From positions 1 through 64,000 of the forward strand of contig JANQPC010000064.1 in NCBI GenBank assembly GCA_028285485.1: 64,000 nt of DNA, given 5' to 3'. Below the pieces are notes generated by a model. It had not been told where the DNA came from. It did no database searches and saw only the letters and a list, made by a program, of their open reading frames with translations. Made by a program: the position numbers and the translations under genes. Each line of letters begins with the position of its first letter. The first letter of the stretch is position 1. The DNA is from Paracoccaceae bacterium. Its GTDB lineage: Bacteria > Pseudomonadota > Alphaproteobacteria > Rhodobacterales > Rhodobacteraceae. Of this stretch, positions 18,058 through 25,805 are shown piece after piece.

Positions 18058-19368
18058 CTAAGCCCGCCCGAAATCCACCGCCGGGAGGATCGTGCCTTCG
18101 CAGGCGCCGAACCCGATCTCGTAATCGCCAGTGCACCGCCCAGTGAACCGAACGCCGTCACCATCCTCAAGAAACCGGCGTGTACCTCCGGCAACCGAAA
18201 TGGGATCGCGCCCGTTCCAGGTGATTTCAAGCAGCGAGCCCAGCGTGCCCGGCCCAGGGCCCGAGATCGTTCCGGACCCGAGAAGATCGCCTGTCTCCAT
18301 CGCGCAGCCCGACGATGCGTGATGCACGAATTGCAGGGCCGAGGAGTAGTACATGAATTTGTGGTTTGTACGGCTGATCACAGTGGGCCCGCCGCCTGCC
18401 GGCGCGAGTTCGACCTCTAGCGCGAGATCGAAATTGTTGGGGCCATCCTCGTACAGATAGGGCAAGAGCGGTTTCTCACGCTCCGGCGCGGGCGTGCGGA
18501 AGGGCTCAAGCGCCTCGCGGGTCACCACCCACGGGCTGATCGACGTGGCGAAGGATTTCGATTGGAAGGGGCCGAGCGGCTGATATTCCCAAACCTGGAT
18601 ATCGCGTGCCGACCAATCGTTCAGCAGCACATAGCCGAAGATGCTGTCATAGGCCTCCGCCGCAGAGATGGGATGGCCCATCGTGGTGGGCGTGCCAACG
18701 ACAGCGCCAAGTTCCAGCTCGAAATCAAGCTTTTCACAAGGGCCGAAGCGGGGGGTGGCATCATCCGGCCCCTTGAGCTGGCCGTTCGGGCGGTGAATTG
18801 GGGTGCCGGAGGCCACCACTGTTGACGCGCGGCCATTGTATCCGATGGGCATATGCAGCCAATTCGGCATCAGCGCGTTGTCAGGATCGCGGAACATGGT
18901 GCCGACATTCGTGGCATGCTCCTTCGAGGCATAGAAATCGGTATAGGAGCGCACGAAGAACGGCAGATGCAGCGTGGCCTCGGCTTGGCGAACCAAGGGG
19001 GCAGATCGGTCGCCCTCTCCCGCATCGAGAAGCCGCGCGATGGCGGCACGCGTTTCGGCCCAGACGGTTTGCGGCAGGGCCATGAACGGGTTCAGGGCGC
19101 CGGCAGCAAAAACTGTGCGCGACCCGGCGGGCCGGAGCGTTCCCGCCGACTCAAGCGCCGTCAGGTCAAGGATCATCTCGCCAATCGCCACGCCGACGCG
19201 GTGGTCGGACCCGGGCGTGGAGAACACGCCATAGGGCAGGTTCTGGATCGGAAAATCAGTGCCCGCGGCGTTGGCGCTTTCGACCCAGCTTTTTCGGGCC
19301 GGGTCATGCGTTTCGTTTCGTCCCACCTTGGCCTCCCCTTCTGCCCAGGTCGCAGTTGCTGCTTTCAT
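18058..19368 (-). CDS. fahA: Fumarylacetoacetase
   Basis: A 436-residue enzyme cleaving fumarylacetoacetate to fumarate and acetoacetate, the last step of tyrosine/homogentisate breakdown. The N-terminal SH3-like domain (DFPIQNLPYGVFS) is followed by the metal-binding catalytic domain: SYTDFYASKEHATNVGTMFR, LDFELELGAVVG with the metal Glu residues, LLNDWSARDIQVWEY, and SSGCAMETGDLLGSGTISGP. No homogentisate dioxygenase or maleylacetoacetate isomerase gene is adjacent. It starts 11 bases after the E1 gene and is probably co-transcribed with it. Confidence 0.93.
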   Translation of the reverse strand: MKAATATWAEGEAKVGRNETHDPARKSWVESANAAGTDFPIQNLPYGVFSTPGSDHRVGVAIGEMILDLTALESAGTLRPAGSRTVFAAGALNPFMALPQTVWAETRAAIARLLDAGEGDRSAPLVRQAEATLHLPFFVRSYTDFYASKEHATNVGTMFRDPDNALMPNWLHMPIGYNGRASTVVASGTPIHRPNGQLKGPDDATPRFGPCEKLDFELELGAVVGTPTTMGHPISAAEAYDSIFGYVLLNDWSARDIQVWEYQPLGPFQSKSFATSISPWVVTREALEPFRTPAPEREKPLLPYLYEDGPNNFDLALEVELAPAGGGPTVISRTNHKFMYYSSALQFVHHASSGCAMETGDLLGSGTISGPGPGTLGSLLEITWNGRDPISVAGGTRRFLEDGDGVRFTGRCTGDYEIGFGACEGTILPAVDFGRA

Positions 19369-19379
19369 GCGCGCGGCGG

Positions 19380-21572
19380 CTACGCCCCGCCGGATGTCAC
19401 ACAGGCCCGTGCAGCGGCAATGATGCTGTCTTTCGATGGCAGGGTGGCGCCATAGGCCGGGCCCGTTGCAATAAAGCTGTCCTCGGCAGTGAGCCGGCTC
19501 ACCGGAAGATCTGTCCCTTCCGCAAGAAGCGCCATTAAGCCTTCGGCGATGCCGCCTGTTCGGCGCGTTTCGTCCACGATCAGAACGCGCTTGGCGCCAT
19601 CGAGCGCGGCGAGAAGGCTCTCCTCCGGCAGCGGGCTTAGCCAGCGAAGATCGATCAACCGGGTTCTGATGCCCTCCTGTTCCAGAACAGGCCGGGCCTG
19701 GTGCGACAGGTAATAACCGTTCGCGAAGCTGACGATGGCGAGGTCATCGCCTTCGCCATCGCACCCTACCTCCCCAAAGCCCAACCTATCTTCCCGCGCA
19801 GGATAGCGGGCCATCCAAGCCCCATCCGCGGCACCATGCAGATCGCGCATCGGGTAGAGCGCGATTGGTTCGAGAAACACCACCACGCGCTGCTCTTCCC
19901 GGGCCAGGCGAGTGCATTCGCGCAGCATCTGCGCGGCATCGGCCCCGTTGGAGGGGCAGGCCAGGATCAGCCCCGGAATATCCCGCAATACGGCGACCGA
20001 ATTGTCATTGTGGAAATGCCCGCCAAAGCCCTTCTGGTAGCCAAGCCCCGCGATGCGCACCACCATCGGGTTTGCGTATTGGCCATTGGAAAAGAAGGGC
20101 AGTGTTGCCGCCTCCCCCCGCAACTGATCCTCCGCATTGTGCAGGTAGGCCAGGAACTGGATTTCGGGCATCGGGGTGAAGCCGTTCTGGGCCATCCCGA
20201 TCGCTAAGCCGAGGATCGATTGCTCATCGAGCAGCGTATCGATCACCCGGTCTGCCCCGAAACGCTTCTGAAGCTTCTGGGTTACGCCGTAGACACCGCC
20301 CTTCCGGCCCACATCCTCGCCCATTAGCGTGATCTCGGGGTGTTCGAGCATCAGGTCGGTCAGCGCCCAGTTGAGGAGGCGGTTCATGGGCTGGGGATCA
20401 TCATGGCCTGCCAGATCGCTGCCAAATGCCGCGGCGCGGGTCTCGGCACCCGGGCCGTTAGACGGCGCGCATATGCGTTTGGGCGGGATCAGGCTTGCCA
20501 TCACGTCACCCGCCGTTCGCAGGCGCGGGCGGGTGGCTGCCGTTGCCGCAAGGTGCGCCACCTCCGCGCGCGTCTCCTCATAGACCGCGAGCGCCGCATC
20601 GGGCGCCATGGCGCCCGCGGCGGACAAGAGCCGCACGGAGTGCAAAAGCGGATCGTTGGCTTCATCCGCCTCAACCTCGGCCCGGGAAAGATAGCTTGTG
20701 GGCACATCCGCCCCGGCATGGCCGTAAAGCCGCACCGTGCGCACATGCAGGAACGCGGGCTTGCGATGGGTGCGCACGAAATCGGCGGCCTCGGATGCAA
20801 CACGATAGGTATCGAAGAGGTCAAGCCCGTCGCAGGCAAAGTAACGCAGGCCCGGGCGCTGCGCGAATGACGCCGCGATCCAGCCCTCCGGCGTTTTCGT
20901 GGAGATCCCGATACCGTTGTCTTCGCACACAAAAAGAAGCGGCAATGGCGATGATTGAATCGCCGCCCACTGGGCCGTGTTGAACGCGCCCTGGGCGGTG
21001 GAATGGTTGGCCGAAGCGTCCCCGAACGAACAGTAGACCACCGCATCCTCGGGATACTCCGCGAACTCGGGCCGATGCCGCTTTGCCATTCCGATGGAGT
21101 AAGCCGCACCAACGGCTTTCGGCAGATGGCTCGCGATCGTTGAGGTTTGCGGCGGAATGTTGAGTGCCCTTGAGCCCAGAACCTTATGCCGCCCGCCAGA
21201 AATCGGATCTTCGGACGAGCAGGCAAAGCTCAAAAGCATGTCCCAAGCGATGGTTTGGCCCGGAACCTGGCCGCTGCGGGCGATCTGAAAGGCGGCATCG
21301 CGATAATGCAGGAACGCAGGGTCGCTTACGCGCAGGGCAATGGCCACGGCAGCCATGCCTTCGTGGCCGGAGGAGCCGATTGTATAGAACCCCTGCCCTT
21401 GCGCCTGCATGGCGCGGCTTTGCAGATCGAGCGCCCGGCTCAGGCATTGAGCGCGGTAGGCCGCCACCGCCAACTTGGGCGAAAGCGGGCCTTGCGGATC
21501 GGCGCCGGGCGGAAACGCGCGCGCCGTCACGCGTGATCGAAAGTTTTCTTCAACGATTGCGGCGCGATCCAT
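19380..21572 (-). CDS. Fused alpha-beta 2-oxoacid dehydrogenase E1 component
   Basis: A 730-residue thiamine-diphosphate enzyme in which E1-alpha and E1-beta are one polypeptide. The alpha half (about 1-370) has GFYTIGSSGHEGMAAVAIAL and a TPP site CSFGDASANHSTAQGAFN. The beta half (about 390-730) has TLMGEDVGRKGGVYGVTQKL, DTLLDEQSILGLAIGMAQNG and a transketolase C-terminal domain (RVLIVDETRRTGGIAEGLMA). It most resembles branched-chain (2-oxoisovalerate) dehydrogenase E1. No E2 or E3 gene is nearby. Likely role is oxidative decarboxylation of a branched-chain or similar 2-oxoacid; substrate not provable from sequence. Confidence 0.85.
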   Translation of the reverse strand: MDRAAIVEENFRSRVTARAFPPGADPQGPLSPKLAVAAYRAQCLSRALDLQSRAMQAQGQGFYTIGSSGHEGMAAVAIALRVSDPAFLHYRDAAFQIARSGQVPGQTIAWDMLLSFACSSEDPISGGRHKVLGSRALNIPPQTSTIASHLPKAVGAAYSIGMAKRHRPEFAEYPEDAVVYCSFGDASANHSTAQGAFNTAQWAAIQSSPLPLLFVCEDNGIGISTKTPEGWIAASFAQRPGLRYFACDGLDLFDTYRVASEAADFVRTHRKPAFLHVRTVRLYGHAGADVPTSYLSRAEVEADEANDPLLHSVRLLSAAGAMAPDAALAVYEETRAEVAHLAATAATRPRLRTAGDVMASLIPPKRICAPSNGPGAETRAAAFGSDLAGHDDPQPMNRLLNWALTDLMLEHPEITLMGEDVGRKGGVYGVTQKLQKRFGADRVIDTLLDEQSILGLAIGMAQNGFTPMPEIQFLAYLHNAEDQLRGEAATLPFFSNGQYANPMVVRIAGLGYQKGFGGHFHNDNSVAVLRDIPGLILACPSNGADAAQMLRECTRLAREEQRVVVFLEPIALYPMRDLHGAADGAWMARYPAREDRLGFGEVGCDGEGDDLAIVSFANGYYLSHQARPVLEQEGIRTRLIDLRWLSPLPEESLLAALDGAKRVLIVDETRRTGGIAEGLMALLAEGTDLPVSRLTAEDSFIATGPAYGATLPSKDSIIAAARACVTSGGA

Positions 21573-21761
21573 GGCTCACGTGGGGTTCTTTGGTCTGCGG
21601 TTGCGACAGGTTTCCAACGGCCCCGCCCCGATGGCAAGGGCCCGCGCGCCATCCCTGAAGCGCAATCGAAACATCGGCGTCGACAACGGGCCGCCCAACA
21701 ACTAGCTACCCTGTATGGGAGGACGATTTTTGACCCCGCGGTTCGATCCGGGCGCGCGCGC

Positions 21762-23483
21762 ATGAGCGATCGTGAACGACCGTGGACGGCGTTTTACGGC
21801 CCTGAAACCCGTGCGGAGATCCCGCAGGCCACCTACCGCACGATCGGCGATCTGATCCGTTCGGTGGCGGAAACCTACGGGCGGGCGCCCGCCTTCACCA
21901 CATGCCTGCCTAACGGCATGAATGGCACGCTGAGCTTTGAGCAGGTTGACGAGATGTCAGACGCGCTTGCGGTTTACCTGCGCGAGGTGGCGGGCCTTGA
22001 TCAAGGGGCGCGGGTTGCGCTTCAGATGCCCAATTGCCTGAGCTTTCCCGTGGCCGCCTTTGGGGTTTTCAAGGCTGGTTGCATCCTGGTTAACGTCAAC
22101 CCGCTCTACACCGCGGAAGAGATGGCGCGGCAGTTTTCCGATGCCGAGCCTGATGCGCTGATCATCGTTGACATGTTTGCCGACAAGATCCCGGCCGCCA
22201 CGCGCGGCCACCCGATCCCCAATATCATCGTAACGCGGGTGGCCGAGTTCTTCCCGTCACTGCCGCGCGGCATCGTTGGGCTTGTGCAAACCTACTGGGA
22301 TCGCACGGTAAAACCGATTGAAGTGCCGCATATCCGCCTGCCAGATGCGCTGGCCGCGGGCCGGGCCCACCGCGCCGAAGAAGCGATTGAAGTCGATGCC
22401 TATCACCAGAGCGTTGCGCCGGGCGACACCGCCTGCCTGCAATACACGGGTGGCACGACCGGCATCTCGAAAGGCGCGATGCTGACCCACGCCAATCTGA
22501 TCCTGAACATGGAGCAGACGATGGAACTGATCGCAGGCGTGCAAAAGGGGCGTGAGACCGCGCTGACCGCGCTTCCGATGTACCATGTCTTCGCGTTCAC
22601 CGTGAATCTTCTGGGCTTCTACTGGCTCGGCGCTCGCAACATCCTGATCCCCAACCCACGCCCGCTGATCAACCTTAAGCGCGCGTTTGAGAACTACCGC
22701 ATCACCTGGATGAGCGGGGTCAACACGCTCTTCAATGGGCTTCTGAACGAGGTCTGGTTCAACGACAGCCCGCCCAAGCACCTCAAATTCGCCTCCGCAG
22801 GCGGGATGGCGCTGCAGGCCGCCGTGGCCGAGCGGTGGGAAGAGGTGACGGGAAAGCCCGTATTGCAAGGCTACGGGCTGACAGAAACTTCCCCGGTACT
22901 TACCTTCAACCCCTTGGGCAAAACGCGCGCGGGGTCCATCGGCGTTCCGGTTCCCTCAACGCTCATCGCATGCTTGGGCGAAGATGGGCAGCCGGTGCCG
23001 GCTGGAGAGCCCGGCGAGATCGCCGCCAAGGGCCCGCAGGTGATGGCGGGCTATTGGAGGCAGGAGGCTGAGACCGCGGCGGTGATGCGCGACGGGTGGT
23101 TCCTGACGGGCGATATCGGGGTGATGGATGCTGACGGATATGTCAGCATTGTTGACCGGAAGAAAGACATGATCGTTGTCTCCGGCTTCAACGTCTATCC
23201 CAATGAGGTGGAGGATTGCCTTGCCGCGCATCCCGGCATCCTTGAAGCGGCGGTGATCGGCGTGCCCGATGCCAGCAGCGGAGAGGCGGCGAAAGCCTTC
23301 GTCGTGCGGCTGGATCACGGCCTGAGCGAGGGCGACATTCGCGCCTACTGCAAATCGCATCTGACGGCCTACAAGGTGCCCAAACTGATCGCGTTTCGCG
23401 ATGAGCTGCCAAAATCGAACGTGGGCAAGATCCTCCGCAAGGATCTGCGCGCGCAAGAGGGCCCAAGCGAGGCGGCGGAGTAG
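21762..23483 (+). CDS. fadD: Long-chain acyl-CoA ligase (FadD-like)
   Basis: A 573-residue member of the AMP-forming adenylating superfamily. The P-loop is YTGGTTGISKGAMLTH, the adenylate-binding motif is GYGLTETSPVL, and the hinge and FACS region is TGDIGVMDADG ... DRKKDMIVVSGFNVYPNEVE. The catalytic Lys lies in PKSNVGKILRKDLR. This FACS form fits medium- or long-chain fatty acids. It activates acids for beta-oxidation. The start is ATG 21762. The BASS-type transporter follows by three bases, suggesting joint uptake and activation of an organic acid. Confidence 0.88.
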   Translation: MSDRERPWTAFYGPETRAEIPQATYRTIGDLIRSVAETYGRAPAFTTCLPNGMNGTLSFEQVDEMSDALAVYLREVAGLDQGARVALQMPNCLSFPVAAFGVFKAGCILVNVNPLYTAEEMARQFSDAEPDALIIVDMFADKIPAATRGHPIPNIIVTRVAEFFPSLPRGIVGLVQTYWDRTVKPIEVPHIRLPDALAAGRAHRAEEAIEVDAYHQSVAPGDTACLQYTGGTTGISKGAMLTHANLILNMEQTMELIAGVQKGRETALTALPMYHVFAFTVNLLGFYWLGARNILIPNPRPLINLKRAFENYRITWMSGVNTLFNGLLNEVWFNDSPPKHLKFASAGGMALQAAVAERWEEVTGKPVLQGYGLTETSPVLTFNPLGKTRAGSIGVPVPSTLIACLGEDGQPVPAGEPGEIAAKGPQVMAGYWRQEAETAAVMRDGWFLTGDIGVMDADGYVSIVDRKKDMIVVSGFNVYPNEVEDCLAAHPGILEAAVIGVPDASSGEAAKAFVVRLDHGLSEGDIRAYCKSHLTAYKVPKLIAFRDELPKSNVGKILRKDLRAQEGPSEAAE

Positions 23484-23486
23484 GGC

Positions 23487-24368
23487 ATGGTCGGGGCTTT
23501 CGAACAGGCGATCCTTGCGCTGATGATCTTCGTCATCATGCTTGGAATGGGAGCGTCGCTCACCCCCCGGGATTTCTACCTTGCCCTCCGTCGGCCCTAC
23601 GGGCTCGCCATCGGCGTGATCTCGCAATACGGATTCATGCCGCTGATCGGGTTTACCCTGGCCATGTTCCTCACGCTGCCAGAGGCCATCGCGGCGGGCG
23701 TTCTGATCATGGCGTGTATGCCGGGCGGCACGACATCGAATATTTTTACATACTTTTCAAAGGGTAACCTCGCACTTTCGGTTTTGATGACGGTAACGTC
23801 CACCGTGGCCGGCGTAATCCTCATCCCGCTGATCCTGGTGGCCTATGCTACGGCGCTGAACCTCGAAATCCCCCGCGAGAACATCATCATCACGCTCATC
23901 TTGCTGCTGGTGCCCGTAGCAATCGGGATGGTGCTGCGGCGGGTGAACGCCAATGTGGGCGCGGTGACGGAGTTCTTCGGCTCTGCCCTCGCGCTCTTCT
24001 TCATCCTGTTCCTGATGGTAAGCTGGATTCCCCGAAACTGGCAGTTTCTTTTGGAAACGAGCGGGGGCACCTATGCCGCCTCAATCGGGTTGGGCCTGAT
24101 TGGCATCACGATTGGCTACATCTTCGCGCGCAGCCTTTCGCTTCATCCCAGAAACGCGCGCACGGTGGCCCTTGAAACGGGCATCCAGAACGGCCCGCTT
24201 GCCGTTGCCATCATCGTATTCACATTCCCGAGCGCCGAGGCACAGGCGGTGATGGCTGTTCCTGTGCTCTATTCCCTCTTCATCGTGATCATCTCAACGC
24301 TGGTAACGCTGGTGTTCCGCCGGGCCAACTTGGCCGCGGAACAGAAGATGCCCGACAGCCTGCTTTAG
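23487..24368 (+). CDS. Bile acid:sodium symporter (BASS) family transporter
   Basis: A 293-residue protein with nine to ten membrane spans of the BASS/SBF fold. Family motifs are MLGMGASLTPRDF near the N-terminus, GVLIMACMPGGTTSNIFTYF (crossover region with the sodium site) and ETGIQNGPLAVAIIVF. Bacterial members carry organic acids such as pantoate, 2-oxoacids or steroid acids in symport with Na+. Start ATG 23487 is preceded by GGAG inside the fadD end, so translation is coupled. A sodium-driven carrier fits a cell with Na+-NQR. Confidence 0.88.
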   Translation: MVGAFEQAILALMIFVIMLGMGASLTPRDFYLALRRPYGLAIGVISQYGFMPLIGFTLAMFLTLPEAIAAGVLIMACMPGGTTSNIFTYFSKGNLALSVLMTVTSTVAGVILIPLILVAYATALNLEIPRENIIITLILLLVPVAIGMVLRRVNANVGAVTEFFGSALALFFILFLMVSWIPRNWQFLLETSGGTYAASIGLGLIGITIGYIFARSLSLHPRNARTVALETGIQNGPLAVAIIVFTFPSAEAQAVMAVPVLYSLFIVIISTLVTLVFRRANLAAEQKMPDSLL

Positions 24369-24437
24369 CGGGCTTAGGGGCAACACGGCCCCAATCCTGC
24401 CGCGTTCTTCCGCCATTCTGGCGCGGCGAGGGCGCCA

Positions 24438-25805
24438 ATGCCCCGTGGCAGGATCGGGACGCGCATGCAGGCCATTGACTGGCACGCCCGCTACAACGCC
24501 CCATCGGCGCTTTCGCGTGCGAGAGATGGCGCGCACTTGCATCTTGCCGCCGATTCCGCCGGCGCCGGCAACACGCAGTACCTCGTTGCGCGCGCGCTTC
24601 AGCCCGAGATTACCGCACCAGCCCTGCGCGCCGTCTCAGAAATCGTGGGATCGCGGTTCTACGTACCACCCGCGATGCTTGCCCGGATCCTGCGCGAGGC
24701 CGATCCGGTGGCCACTGTCAACCCAGATGCGGTTCGGTTTGAAGGGTTTTCGACCTGCTGCAGCGCCTATGCGCGGCTCGATATTGAAGACGCGGCGCTT
24801 GAAGTCTCCACCCGCCGGCACGGAACGACCAACGTTGACTTCGGGCCGGAGCTGCGCGGCGCCCTTGCACAGGTGCGGGCGGGAGACGCGCTTGAGATCA
24901 CGATCGGGGCAGATGCCGTGGCCATCCGCAGTGAAAACCAGGAGATCGTCGAACGCAAAGTGCCGCTTCCGGAACGCTGGGTGAAGGGGTTCGGCGATGT
25001 GCAACTGGCCATGGCCGGGATGGCACCCGCGTTCTCGATGCGCCGGATCGCCGCGCAGCGCTTTCTGCGCGGCCTACCACGCGGAAAGAGCGATCACTTG
25101 GAATACGTCTCGATGCAGGGGCCTCAGTGCCGGAGCTCGCCGCGGCCCGGCGAAGGGGCGGTGCCGCTTCGGGGCGCCCATCGCCTTCGGGTGCTTGAAC
25201 CGCTCGCAGCCAAAGCCGAACGGCTGGACGTCTACCTTAACCCAGACCTTGGCAGCACCGCTTGGGTGTTGCAATTCGGCGGCCAGCGCCTTGGCCTTGT
25301 TCTGAATGCCGAGCCCTGGCGCGGGTTTTCCGGCGATGGCGGCCTCCTGGGCGCCTTGGCCGAAGGCGCCGTATCGGACAGCCCAGCCCTGCGCGCCGCC
25401 CTTCGGTGGAGCGGGCGGCTCGATCCCATGGCGTTGGCCGAGGGTAGCGGTTGCAGCCCGGAGACAGCCGCACATGCCCTAGCGCAGCTCGCAAGCGAAG
25501 GGCTCTTGGGCTTTGATCTTTCGGATGGCAGCTACTTCCACCGCGCCCTGCCCTACCGGGCGCGAGGTGCAGGCAAGGTGCCGCGCCGGCTCAAGGCCGC
25601 CGAAGCGCTGGCCAGCGGAGGCCATGTGGCCATCGCGCCCGATGGCAAAAGTGTGCGGGTAACATCGGGGGATGTGGTGCATCAGGTGACGATGGTGGGC
25701 GGGGCCTATCGGTGCACCTGCCCCTGGTTTGCCCGCAATGGGCAAACCCGCGGCCCTTGCAAACACGTTTTGGCCACGCAATTGGCATTGGAGCAGATGG
25801 TATGA
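24438..25805 (+). CDS. SWIM zinc-finger protein
   Basis: A 455-residue protein with a C-terminal SWIM zinc finger: CTCPWFARNGQT, then GPCKH, i.e. Cys-x-Cys-x(n)-Cys-x-His (about residues 427-446). The N-terminus (IDWHARYNAPSALSRARDGAHL) resembles other bacterial SWIM proteins. The start at ATG 24438 has GAGGG five bases upstream; ATG 24465 is an alternative. The middle has no recognisable enzymatic motif. SWIM domains bind DNA or proteins. It overlaps the DUF6493 gene by four bases (ATGA), implying a two-protein complex. Comparable SWIM proteins occur in larger AAA/VWA gene sets in other bacteria, but no such partners are here. Confidence 0.85.
   Translation: MPRGRIGTRMQAIDWHARYNAPSALSRARDGAHLHLAADSAGAGNTQYLVARALQPEITAPALRAVSEIVGSRFYVPPAMLARILREADPVATVNPDAVRFEGFSTCCSAYARLDIEDAALEVSTRRHGTTNVDFGPELRGALAQVRAGDALEITIGADAVAIRSENQEIVERKVPLPERWVKGFGDVQLAMAGMAPAFSMRRIAAQRFLRGLPRGKSDHLEYVSMQGPQCRSSPRPGEGAVPLRGAHRLRVLEPLAAKAERLDVYLNPDLGSTAWVLQFGGQRLGLVLNAEPWRGFSGDGGLLGALAEGAVSDSPALRAALRWSGRLDPMALAEGSGCSPETAAHALAQLASEGLLGFDLSDGSYFHRALPYRARGAGKVPRRLKAAEALASGGHVAIAPDGKSVRVTSGDVVHQVTMVGGAYRCTCPWFARNGQTRGPCKHVLATQLALEQMV

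Noticed and set aside
21735-21755. GTTCGATCC resembling a tRNA T-loop just before fadD
   Set aside because: No acceptor stem, D-arm or anticodon arm can be built around it, so chance similarity.
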